Assembly: GCA_009780325.1 (NCBI GenBank)
Contig: WRAF01000003.1
Coordinates: 1 to 64,000 of the forward strand
Direction: 5' to 3'
Length of the DNA: 64,000 bases
Source: Bacillota bacterium
GTDB taxonomy: Bacteria > Bacillota > Clostridia > Christensenellales > Pumilibacteraceae
Shown here: positions 1 to 6,992 of the stretch, one piece after another
Layout: every line of letters begins with the position of its first letter
Position numbering within the stretch: position 1 is the stretch's first letter
The notes under the pieces: generated by a model
Seen by the model: the letters and a program-made list of their open reading frames with translations, nothing else
Told to the model about the DNA's origin: nothing
Database searches by the model: none
Program-made: the position numbers and the translations under genes

Positions 1-1
1 A

Positions 2-97
2 GGGCTTGTGACATTCGTGGCGGTTGGTGAAGTAACGATTACCGCAACACTTGGGGACCACACAGCAACGGTTGTGTTTTGTGGCGATACCATGTAG
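2..97 (+). CDS. C-terminal end of an Ig-like (Big-type) repeat protein, 5' cut by window
   Basis: The reading frame is open from the window edge and ends at TAG 95-97. The last 31 residues contain the pattern VAVGEVTITATLGDHTATVVF, which looks like the final strands of a bacterial Ig-like (Big) domain: alternating hydrophobic and small residues with a G-x-V-T-I-T-A-T core. Such domains are tandem modules of exported surface proteins and adhesins. The start and the rest of the protein lie outside the window, so the class is a guess from one motif. The stop codon lies inside the first copy of a GC-rich repeat, so the repeat may have supplied it. Confidence 0.45.
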   Translation, partial: GLVTFVAVGEVTITATLGDHTATVVFCGDTM

Positions 98-275
98 GGG
101 CGGCAACCTGCCGCCCGCTGTTGGTCACGGAATGGGGCGGCGGACGGGCAATGCCCGCCCCTACAATTTTAATTCATTTTGCAGTGCGGGCGGACGATGC
201 CCGCCCCTACATTCTGTTGCTGTGTTCAAACTCAAACAGCGGGCTCGCGTTGCTCACCCCTACTATTTTAATTTA
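94..275. repeat. Three degenerate copies of a GC-rich palindromic intergenic repeat
   Basis: The 13-mer TGCCCGCCCCTAC occurs at 152-164 and 198-210, with a decayed version near 250-262. Each is preceded by a G-rich arm that can pair with it; a first hairpin has arms at 98-105 and 109-116. The segments after the second and third copies share a T/A-rich tail (tacAATTTTAATT and tactATTTTAATT). The block is much richer in GC than the rest of the window. This looks like a dispersed palindromic intergenic element. Open frames across it are by-products of the composition. Confidence 0.6.
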
Positions 276-303
276 TGGGTATCCGTTTGACCAACCTAAC
301 CTA

Positions 304-390
304 GTCATTCTGAACGAAGTGAAGAATCTAGGCACGAAGTGCCGTAAAATAATACGCTTACGCTAGATGCTTCGCTTCGCTCAGTATGAC
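304..390. repeat. Imperfect inverted-repeat element (MITE/REP-like)
   Basis: The first 28 bases (starting GTCATTCTGA) and the reverse complement of the last 28 (starting GTCATACTGA) match at about 24 of 28 positions. The centre holds a small GCAC..GTGC hairpin. The element is flanked by a further inverted pair, CCAACCTAAC at 291-300 and GTTAGGTTG at 409-417. No transposase frame is present, so it is non-autonomous or a structural repeat. Confidence 0.55.
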
Positions 391-828
391 ATAACCGCCT
401 TGTCATTAAGTTAGGTTGTGTTTTTAGGATAAGAGTTAGGGCAATATAATAAGACATCTATCCACAGCATTAGGTTGGTTCTAATTAACAAAAACAAACA
501 ACCATTTCAAAAACGCACCCAAATGAACGCCCCTTAGAAAATCGAAGCGGAGTCAGACGGCGACGCAGCATAATTTACTATGCTATATATAAGGATAGAG
601 GTAGGATATAATAGATAAGGCGGCAGGGCAATAGTAAAACGCTCTGCCGCTTTTTTTTTCATTTTGAGTTTATTTGCGTATTTTTGCGAGTTTTAGCAAC
701 CGAACCAAAAGTAATATTATGCTAAGTTCATATCCCATACAGCAAAACGGCAAAGTGCGACCTGAACGATAAGTAAATGATTTTGAGTATTTACCCCCAA
801 ACATATCAATATTAAGGGCAAAAGAGCA
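391..828. other. Intergenic stretch without a recognisable gene
   Basis: Apart from the terminator at 620-659 I see no gene. A short AT-rich palindrome (AGCATA..TATGCT) lies near 568-585, and a TTAGGTTG copy near 470-478 repeats the flank of the preceding element. Open frames here have no convincing start or family resemblance. The stretch is probably decayed or repeat-derived sequence between the surface-protein gene and the tRNA. Confidence 0.5.
620..659 (+). terminator. Rho-independent terminator
   Basis: A 10-bp stem with one G-T pair (620-629 with 641-650) and an 11-nt loop is followed by nine T residues. It would end plus-strand transcription arriving from the surface-protein side. Confidence 0.85.
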
Positions 829-868
829 TAAAAAAAGACACCACAGCACATTCCGTTCTGTCGTGTCT
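829..868 (-). terminator. Terminator of the tRNA-Ser transcript
   Basis: Read on the minus strand, an 11-bp stem with one G-G mismatch (858-868 with 836-846) is followed by a run of T residues. It begins just after the CCA end of tRNA-Ser. Confidence 0.8.
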
Positions 869-871
869 TGA

Positions 872-960
872 TGGCGGAGAGAGAGGGATTCGAACCCCCG
901 TGACTTTAACATCTAACGGTTTTCAAGACCGCCCCGTTATGACCGCTTCGGTATCTCTCC
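872..960 (-). tRNA. tRNA-Ser (UGA)
   Basis: The minus strand folds as a class II tRNA with a long variable arm. The acceptor strand GGAGAGA pairs with TCTCTCC, the anticodon loop CTTGAAA reads TGA (template 923-925), the T arm contains GGTTCGAATCC, and CCA is encoded (872-874). Length is 89 nt including CCA. A terminator follows directly. Confidence 0.95.
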
Positions 961-1062
961 AAGGGTTTGTATTTATCAGGCAACAATTTAAGTATAAAAC
1001 AAACTTACTAATAAACAGTCTATCAAACTTTTTTTTATTTGTCAAGCACTTTTATTGGGATT

Positions 1063-1446
1063 TTAGATGGTTTTAAAAAATTCATAGTTAAATATTATAA
1101 AAAATTTAATTTCAATAGCTTTAGTTGTCTTAAAATAAACTAGTAAATCGGTTGCTTTTTTGTAAGCAGAATAAGGGACAAAGATGTCATATGCTATGGA
1201 TAAAAAATTTGCGCCAAAAACAGCTCTAAATGCTGCAGCACCGCTTTTATCATGCTTAATAAAAGGTATATCATTTTCTTTTAGCATATTCATTAACATA
1301 TCTGCTTTTAATTGTTCATTTATGTACACTAAAAATACAGCATCATTATCAAATGGTTGTCTTAATTTTTTATTGCCGCATCTAGGACATCTTTTGTGAC
1401 TATCATTAAAGATTATCTTACATTTAGTACAATATATCAATTCCAT
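1063..1446 (-). CDS. Zinc-ribbon protein with DUF2007-like signalling domain
   Basis: A 127-residue protein. The N-terminus holds a four-cysteine zinc ribbon (C6, C9, C20, C23). Residues 36-105 (VFLVYINEQLKADMLMNMLK and onward) resemble the DUF2007 or 'putative prokaryotic signal transducing' fold, which pairs a short beta strand with a helix and a second strand ending in IFVPYSAY. No signal peptide or membrane segment is seen, so it is probably cytoplasmic. It lies 9 bases downstream of the acyltransferase-like gene and is probably co-transcribed with it and with the tiny zinc ribbon upstream. The molecular role is unknown. Confidence 0.6.
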   Translation of the reverse strand: MELIYCTKCKIIFNDSHKRCPRCGNKKLRQPFDNDAVFLVYINEQLKADMLMNMLKENDIPFIKHDKSGAAAFRAVFGANFLSIAYDIFVPYSAYKKATDLLVYFKTTKAIEIKFFIIFNYEFFKTI

Positions 1447-1455
1447 ACGATATTG

Positions 1456-2313
1456 TTACTCTCTAATTTCATTTTCTAATGGCGCTCTCTCTAATATGCT
1501 CATATTTTTTAAGATTTTCTTTATAAATCTCAGCATATATGCAAAATACAATCCATCTACGCATCTATCGTCAATGCTAATTGCTACTTGAAAAATCTTG
1601 TCAATAGCAATTTCTCCATTATCATTTATAATAGGCATAGGTTGTTCTTTTCCTAGAGTAGCAAAAAAAGAACAATTGCCAAAATTATATAAATGGTGTG
1701 ACACAGGTCCTAACCCAATGGATTTTAAATCGGCAAAAAATATTGAACTATGAAAAGGAGAAACTTCAAACATAAATTTTTTAGATAGCCATCCAAAATA
1801 ATCTGCAATTCTTAATATTCTTAATGTCATTCTTAAAAATAATAGTGGGGTACGTGCCATGCGTCTAGCTGTTTTATCTGAAGCAGAAACACTTTTTATT
1901 GCAACTTCAATTGCACTGTCAAGTTTTTGTTTGATTTGGTCTAATGTTTCATCACCATTAAAGCTTGCTTTGACTGAGACTTCAGGTTTATCGCATTTAA
2001 GAGACTGGTGCACCATAAACGCAACGTCAATATTGTTGCGTTGATAAAACCTTTGTGCGGTAATAAATCTATTTAATCGGGGATAGCACTTAAAACACCT
2101 AATTAAAATGGCTAACACCAAATCTCTATAAGTATAAGTAATACCATATGTTTCTTTTTTAAGTTTTATATATTCATCAAAATATTTAGCAGACTCACTA
2201 AACATATATTTATTGACATTACCCTCACGCCCCGGCATAAATATAGGCATAAGCTTTGCCACACCTTTTAGACCTTTCACTTTTTTTGCGTCTTTTCTTT
2301 TGAAGAAAAACAT
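1456..2313 (-). CDS. 2-oxoacid dehydrogenase E2/CAT-like protein without the catalytic histidine
   Basis: 285 residues resemble the C-terminal acyltransferase domain of 2-oxoacid dehydrogenase E2 subunits and chloramphenicol acetyltransferase. There is no lipoyl or subunit-binding domain and no E1 or E3 gene nearby. The signature near residues 247-253 reads SIDDRCVDG, where active enzymes have an H-x-x-x-D-G motif: the Asp and Gly are kept but the base histidine is replaced by Asp. A trimeric CoA-dependent transfer reaction is therefore doubtful. It could be a binding or regulatory relative, or act on another substrate. Zinc-ribbon genes flank it on both sides in the same orientation. Confidence 0.65.
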   Translation of the reverse strand: MFFFKRKDAKKVKGLKGVAKLMPIFMPGREGNVNKYMFSESAKYFDEYIKLKKETYGITYTYRDLVLAILIRCFKCYPRLNRFITAQRFYQRNNIDVAFMVHQSLKCDKPEVSVKASFNGDETLDQIKQKLDSAIEVAIKSVSASDKTARRMARTPLLFLRMTLRILRIADYFGWLSKKFMFEVSPFHSSIFFADLKSIGLGPVSHHLYNFGNCSFFATLGKEQPMPIINDNGEIAIDKIFQVAISIDDRCVDGLYFAYMLRFIKKILKNMSILERAPLENEIRE

Positions 2314-2330
2314 TTATATAAATCTCCGCT

Positions 2331-2438
2331 TTAGTTTATTATTGCTATTCTATCTGTGCTTACTTCTAAAATAACACCACAATGAGGGCAAATTATATCA
2401 TCTTCATCAACTTCTTGTTCGCATGAATTGCAATTCAT
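2331..2438 (-). CDS. 35-residue zinc-ribbon protein
   Basis: A very short but convincing gene. Two cysteine pairs, C-x2-C near residue 3 (NCNSCE) and C-x2-C near residue 17 (CPHC), form a minimal zinc ribbon, and the acidic linker between them is EVDEDD. The ATG is preceded by a GGGAGA ribosome-binding site at suitable distance. It ends 17 bases before the acyltransferase-like gene, so the two are probably one transcript. It may be a metal-binding adaptor for a neighbour, but no function can be assigned. Confidence 0.65.
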   Translation of the reverse strand: MNCNSCEQEVDEDDIICPHCGVILEVSTDRIAIIN

Positions 2439-2510
2439 AATAATTATTCTCCCTAAAAAGATATTTATACAGTTTAACATAGAAAAAATTATAATGCAAA
2501 CAAATTATGC

Positions 2511-2540
2511 TTGCATTTAGCTCACTAATAGTGGTATTAT
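2511..2540 (+). promoter_or_regulatory. Promoter of the 90-residue membrane protein, leaderless
   Basis: TTGCAT (2511-2516), an 18-base spacer and TATTAT (2535-2540). The ATG follows after only six bases, so the predicted transcript starts at the start codon. No Shine-Dalgarno sequence is present. Confidence 0.65.
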
Positions 2541-2546
2541 TGCTTG

Positions 2547-2819
2547 ATGAACAAAATTATTCCAATAGCATTATTAATAATAGCAATCATAGGACTTATT
2601 GTGTCGTTGATTGCATTTATCCTTGCAATAATAGGAAGTATAGCAATAATTGCACAAATAATAGCTTTAATATTTTTAATTATAGCGATATCTATAAATT
2701 CTACACCGTTTGCATTAGGTCTTGCTTTTAAAGGCAAGTTAACTAAAATGGCATTTGTTATCAGTTTAATTGGTATGGTGCTAGTGTTTATAGGTTTTAT
2801 TTTATTATTTGCTCTTTAA
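2547..2819 (+). CDS. Small hydrophobic membrane protein
   Basis: 90 residues, almost all hydrophobic. Two membrane helices are packed at about residues 4-50 and a third at about 69-90, with a short loop carrying K-G-K-L-T-K between. Start chosen at ATG 2547 rather than the TTG one codon earlier, because the -10 box ends at 2540 and a leaderless message would begin at the ATG. I do not recognise the family. It stands alone between the divergent zinc-ribbon cluster and the TasA-like gene. Confidence 0.6.
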   Translation: MNKIIPIALLIIAIIGLIVSLIAFILAIIGSIAIIAQIIALIFLIIAISINSTPFALGLAFKGKLTKMAFVISLIGMVLVFIGFILLFAL

Positions 2820-2877
2820 AAATTTTAAAGAATTTTATTAAATAATAAGCTAAAATGTAAAAATATGTAAAATTTAC

Positions 2878-2953
2878 TTGACAAAACTTATCACATATAT
2901 AATATTATTTATATATATTATATAGTGGATAATATTGTATATTTATCTACTAT
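2878..2953 (+). promoter_or_regulatory. Promoter region and inverted repeat before the TasA-like gene
   Basis: TTGACA at 2878-2883 is followed by AT-rich -10 candidates (TATAAT 2898-2903 with a short spacer, TATTAT 2903-2908 with a long one). Downstream, ATAGTGGATAA (2922-2932) and TTATCTACTAT (2943-2953) form an inverted repeat with one mismatch. It may be an operator or an mRNA hairpin ahead of the AAGGAG site at about 2964. Confidence 0.45.
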
Positions 2954-2984
2954 TAATATGTTTTAAGGAGTCAAATAAATAAAA

Positions 2985-3641
2985 ATGAAAAGCAAGAAAA
3001 AATCTATTTTGATAGTTTTACTGTCTATGTTAATGGTGGCAACAATCGCTGTATCTTGGGTGTTTTGGAATTCAGGTATTTTCGGTAATGATGAAGATGG
3101 TAGATTTTCAGTTACCATCGGTACACCAGGTGCAATAAATACAGTAGTAGATATTAGTGACCCAAATATTACTAACCTTAGGCTTGTTCCTACTGGTGTT
3201 AGATATGATTCGACAACTGAAACTACATCAATTGTTTTCACAGTTGATGTAGAATGGAGACCTTTTTATAATCTTGATGCTCAAGACATGGAGGGTGAGA
3301 TAGGTATACTAACAGCTGCTTGGGTTGACCTTCACATTGCTCCGACTTATACTGCTGTTCTTGACCCTAACAACTTGCTGGCTGGTGATTCTTTCTTTGA
3401 AAATTATCAAGACACACGAAGAGTAGTGAGAGGATTAGAAGGTGATGCTTTATTTGAAGTGGCGTTTGTTTTTCCAGAGGGCACTGATATAACTACAGAT
3501 GACAGTGTGCCAGTGCAAATAACAATCACTATGAATCGCCCTGCAAATAGAGAACAAATGAATCGTGTTATTAATAGGCAAGCAATTTTCACAATAAACT
3601 TTGCTGTTGAAACTGCTGATGATTTGCTAATAACTCCATAA
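2985..3641 (+). CDS. TasA/camelysin-like exported protein
   Basis: 218 residues. A basic start (MKSKKK) and a hydrophobic helix (residues 7-27, ending VSWVFWNSGIFGN) match the long, SipW-dependent type of signal peptide found on TasA and CalY proteins. The rest is a soluble beta-rich domain. The next gene encodes a SipW-type signal peptidase, which fits the known pairing of TasA-like fibre or matrix subunits with their dedicated peptidase. No catalytic motif is seen. The mature protein would sit at the cell surface. A ribosome-binding site (AAGGAG) precedes the ATG. The family call rests on signal type and context more than on residue identity. Confidence 0.55.
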   Translation: MKSKKKSILIVLLSMLMVATIAVSWVFWNSGIFGNDEDGRFSVTIGTPGAINTVVDISDPNITNLRLVPTGVRYDSTTETTSIVFTVDVEWRPFYNLDAQDMEGEIGILTAAWVDLHIAPTYTAVLDPNNLLAGDSFFENYQDTRRVVRGLEGDALFEVAFVFPEGTDITTDDSVPVQITITMNRPANREQMNRVINRQAIFTINFAVETADDLLITP

Positions 3642-3744
3642 TCAAAAGATAATTAAAATAGACTTTTCCTCCTAGTAAGCATTCTAGGGGGATTAGCTCT
3701 AAAATAATAATAAGAAATTTAATTAAATAGTCCAGTCCTGCCTT

Positions 3745-3773
3745 TTGTCTTAATGACATTTTAAGCTTATAAT
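3745..3773 (+). promoter_or_regulatory. Promoter of the SipW-type signal peptidase gene
   Basis: TTGTCT (3745-3750), a 17-base spacer and TATAAT (3768-3773). Transcription would begin at about 3780, leaving a leader of only a few bases before ATG 3786. Confidence 0.6.
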
Positions 3774-3785
3774 ATTGGAGATTAT

Positions 3786-4397
3786 ATGCAAAAAACCAAG
3801 GGGAAAAAGGTCAGGGGCATTATCAATTGGATAGTGTTTTTGACGATAGCAGTCTTTTTAGCGGCATTTTTTATTATGCAGGCTATATCACCCCAGCTTC
3901 CATTAAATGTAATAGGAGTGGGTTTTTTTACGATTGCTCCCACACAAAGTATGGAACCTGATTTAACTCATAATGATTTGATTGTAGTCAGACGCACGGA
4001 TTTTAGTAGTTTAGAAATAGGGGATACTGTTACTTTTAAAACAGAAATTAGGATAAGAGGAATAATGCAAGAAGTTTATATTACACACAATATTGCTGGA
4101 TATAGAGTGTGTGTTGAAAGTGGGCAAAGGGCATTTGTTACAAGAGGAATAAATGCAGGCGGCTATGACAGAAACTTAATGACAGAAGACGGAACAGCAT
4201 TTAGAGGGAGTGCTACAAATACTTTTGTAGGAGTTGTTTTTAGCAGCAGTAGATTTTTTGGCAATTTATTTGCATATTTTAGGTCTCCGTATGCAACACT
4301 TGCTGCAATTTTAAATATGTTTATTTTAATGATAATTTATTTAATGGTTAAACCTGAAAAGATAAAAAAAGATAAATTAAAAAGAGGAGAAGCTTAA
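3786..4397 (+). CDS. sipW: Signal peptidase I, SipW (ER-like) type
   Basis: 203 residues with a membrane helix at each end (about 14-36 and 165-187). The catalytic serine lies in TIAPTQSMEPDL (S55). H101 in YITHNI takes the place of the lysine used by ordinary bacterial leader peptidases, the mark of the ER/SipW class. These enzymes cleave signal peptides of TasA-like matrix proteins outside the membrane. The TasA-like gene just upstream, and possibly the repeat protein downstream, are the likely substrates. It has its own promoter. Confidence 0.85.
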   Translation: MQKTKGKKVRGIINWIVFLTIAVFLAAFFIMQAISPQLPLNVIGVGFFTIAPTQSMEPDLTHNDLIVVRRTDFSSLEIGDTVTFKTEIRIRGIMQEVYITHNIAGYRVCVESGQRAFVTRGINAGGYDRNLMTEDGTAFRGSATNTFVGVVFSSSRFFGNLFAYFRSPYATLAAILNMFILMIIYLMVKPEKIKKDKLKRGEA

Positions 4398-4459
4398 TAA
4401 TAGCAACTTATTCATTTGACATTAAACTTAATTTGGTGTATTATTTGATTGTATTTTTA

Positions 4460-4534
4460 GCACCCGTAGTAAAACGGATATTACAATTCCCTCCTAAGGA
4501 ATAATTACAGGTTCGATTCCTGTCGGGTGTACCA
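4460..4534 (+). tRNA. tRNA-Arg (CCU)
   Basis: Acceptor strands GCACCCG and CGGGTGT pair with one G-U. The anticodon stem ATTCC/GGAAT closes loop CTCCTAA, giving anticodon CCT. The T loop GTTCGATTC is present and CCA is encoded at 4532-4534. It sits between two protein genes of the surface-protein group. Confidence 0.93.
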
Positions 4535-4566
4535 AATTAAAGATAAAATGTTGTTGCTTTTATGTT

Positions 4567-6915
4567 ATGAGACAAAACAATAACATAGCAAATAAAAATT
4601 TTAAAATTAAGGCGGCAATAATTATCGCTGCTGTTTGTGCTATGTTTATAATTAGTTTATATTTTATTGCACCTAGCTTGACTTTTTGGCCAGGTAATGG
4701 TGAATTTAATCAAATAATTAGGATTGGCGTGTGGGATACGGACGATGATAATCAAGGACTTGTCACAAACTTTGATGATGCATATTTTATAATCAGACAG
4801 GCAGACCCTTTTATGCAACTAGGCATAAACAGAATTCATATTTTAGGCGATGCCAATTATCAAACTGCACCTAATATTCCATCTGCTTTAATTCAAAATG
4901 ATGTTTTATTATTTAAGTATGGTACATCTATATTTGCTGTGCAAATTATTGGCACGTTGCCTCTTGCTACATTTACTTCATGGGAAAACCTAATGACAGC
5001 AATAAATAATCCGCTTAATCCAACACATACAAACCCTAACTTAACAGATCATAATCTCTTTAGACCAGGGAATGTCTACACACGATTTCATGCTCCAGTT
5101 AGTCATAACAATTCACAATTTTTAGCACGTCATGACAGCGTGACTTCTGTTCCTCAAATGGGGACTGATTGGTTTTTAGTTAATCCATCATGGCTGCCAC
5201 AAAATTATCCGTTAGGAGCAATTGTAGAACATAACGGCAACCACTTTAAAAAAATTAGAAACACCATAGATTCCATTCAAATAGTTGCTCCGCTAAATAC
5301 AACCTATTGGCAATCACTAACAAGTATAGACATTAATGTTGAATCTGCGCCAAATTTTAATACTCAAGCATCATGGAATCTTCATGATGTTGTAGAGTAT
5401 CAAAATATATATTTTGCATCAGTTGCAAACAACAATTCTTCCAATCCTATCACAAGTCCTTTGTGGCAGCAGATAAATGAGTTTGACAGACAAAATCTTG
5501 TGCCCTGGTATGGTTCTCAACCGCATTTAGTGGGCGATTTGGTTAGACATACATTAGCAGATGGCGAAATAGCCTTTTTTAGAAGAGACAATACAGGCGG
5601 CACTTCACTTATTACATCTCCATATGGACAATGGAGAAGAGTGCATAATTGGCATGGTTTAACAGGTGTGCCTTATTGGTCACCTAGTATTCATTATAGC
5701 GGAACAGCATTTTTAGGTGCATTAGTAAACTATGCCGGAGCAATTTTTCAATTAAGCGGCACTTGGTCGCCTTTAGGGCAAACTCCAGTGCAAGCATTTG
5801 ACCATTGGCGCAGAGTACGTACATGGGAAGAAACTCAAAGACCGATAGAGTTTACAAGAAGCAGCTGGAGTAGAAATACTATCTTTAAAGTGACAACAGG
5901 TGATACTCATTTTTATTCAGTGCTTATTCATGGTGATATTACTTCAGGAAACTCGGTTACTCCTAGTACACCGTATTCAGGGCAGCCTATAGGAACCAAC
6001 AATTGGTTTAGAAGAGTATCTGAATGGACACCTGTAATAACTTTTTCTTCAATTTATACAACAGCAACGTGGTCAACTGCCACAATAAATATGGCTTATA
6101 CTATTGATATAGATACAGGAGAAAAAATTTTTTGGGAGTCACTATCTAGTCAAACAGCAAATCATCCATTTGATGGAAGTCCCTTTTGGAGAAGGCATTC
6201 TTTTCCTGTTAGGGATACTATAATTGTTTCTTTCATAATGGGTAATTCAATTATTTGGGATAGAAATACTTTGGTTAATCCTGTCACTAATCTTAATCCA
6301 TTGCCTCCTTCAGTTGCAAACAATCATTGGACTAGAAGAGTTTTAGGTGTCAGCAATCCTTATGTTTATACTATTGAAGACGGGGTGGTAGCTTTGTGGA
6401 GAAATAATTTGCCTATACCGACAGGTGGAAACATAAATTCCATAGGCGGGTCAGGGTGGATCAGAATTAATTTTACTTCTACTCAGCACTTTGTTTATAC
6501 AATTAATGCGGTAGATTTAAAGCAGTTTTGGTTTTCGCCCAATAGGTCATCGCTTAATCCTAGCGTGGGAAGCGGTGATTGGGTGCTTATTCATGATGCG
6601 ATTGAGATTCCTAACGTGGGTGTGGATGGTATAATAATTTACCCTACTAATGGTAGAGGGTTTTATTATTTTCATGTATTAGATGACGGAACTTGGAACA
6701 AATTAAGCAATGCATGGATAGGGAATTTTGGGCATATGATTAATCATTGGGGGAATTTAAATAGATATCAAAGCGGGGATATAGTTGTATATGGTGTGAC
6801 GGCTGTGGGTAAGTTTAGGTTTTTTAGAATGAGAAATGGTATAAATACAAGTTTAGCTGTAGGTGTATCACCTATGAGTGAATCGGGGCAAACATTTTGG
6901 GAGGCAGTGAGATAG
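4567..6915 (+). CDS. Large membrane-anchored or exported protein with about ten Trp-rich repeats (CBM5/12-like)
   Basis: 782 residues. A hydrophobic helix lies at about residues 14-38, after a short basic start, and resembles the signal region of the TasA-like neighbour. The remainder is a series of 45-60-residue units, each with a conserved pattern: W near the start, G-x-x-V or similar, an aromatic strand (FF, FY, YF), a Ser/Pro/Gly-rich turn, then W-x-R-R-V or W-x-x-I/V. Examples are QASWNLHDVVEYQNIYFASV followed by SPLWQQI, and the C-terminal RYQSGDIVVYGV followed by FWEAVR. This recalls the small carbohydrate-binding modules of families 5 and 12, but the match is by pattern only. Likely a surface-exposed adhesin or glycan-binding protein. 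Confidence 0.5.
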   Translation: MRQNNNIANKNFKIKAAIIIAAVCAMFIISLYFIAPSLTFWPGNGEFNQIIRIGVWDTDDDNQGLVTNFDDAYFIIRQADPFMQLGINRIHILGDANYQTAPNIPSALIQNDVLLFKYGTSIFAVQIIGTLPLATFTSWENLMTAINNPLNPTHTNPNLTDHNLFRPGNVYTRFHAPVSHNNSQFLARHDSVTSVPQMGTDWFLVNPSWLPQNYPLGAIVEHNGNHFKKIRNTIDSIQIVAPLNTTYWQSLTSIDINVESAPNFNTQASWNLHDVVEYQNIYFASVANNNSSNPITSPLWQQINEFDRQNLVPWYGSQPHLVGDLVRHTLADGEIAFFRRDNTGGTSLITSPYGQWRRVHNWHGLTGVPYWSPSIHYSGTAFLGALVNYAGAIFQLSGTWSPLGQTPVQAFDHWRRVRTWEETQRPIEFTRSSWSRNTIFKVTTGDTHFYSVLIHGDITSGNSVTPSTPYSGQPIGTNNWFRRVSEWTPVITFSSIYTTATWSTATINMAYTIDIDTGEKIFWESLSSQTANHPFDGSPFWRRHSFPVRDTIIVSFIMGNSIIWDRNTLVNPVTNLNPLPPSVANNHWTRRVLGVSNPYVYTIEDGVVALWRNNLPIPTGGNINSIGGSGWIRINFTSTQHFVYTINAVDLKQFWFSPNRSSLNPSVGSGDWVLIHDAIEIPNVGVDGIIIYPTNGRGFYYFHVLDDGTWNKLSNAWIGNFGHMINHWGNLNRYQSGDIVVYGVTAVGKFRFFRMRNGINTSLAVGVSPMSESGQTFWEAVR

Positions 6916-6930
6916 ATTTATTTAGAATAT

Positions 6931-6986
6931 TTTAAGATAAAACTAATCCCCTCAATTTTTTATGAGGGGATTAGTTTTATCTTAAA
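6931..6986. terminator. Bidirectional terminator between convergent genes
   Basis: A perfect 24-bp stem (6931-6954 with 6963-6986) around an 8-nt loop separates the repeat-protein gene from the convergent mscS gene. The T-rich ends of the arms supply the U tract in both directions. Confidence 0.9.
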
Positions 6987-6992
6987 AAAATT

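Noticed and set aside
51-366. Overlapping plus-strand frames at the window start
   Set aside because: They lie on GC-rich palindromic repeats, which open frames by composition; the real coding end is the Ig-like tail in another frame, 2-97.
670-912. Minus-strand open frame of 80 codons
   Set aside because: It runs into the tRNA-Ser gene and its terminator, has no ribosome-binding site and no family resemblance.
3660-3700. Hairpin (CCTCCTAG..CTAGGGGG) after the TasA-like gene as a terminator
   Set aside because: The stem is followed by ATTAGCTCT rather than a T run, so termination is not supported; it may only be a stable 3' end.
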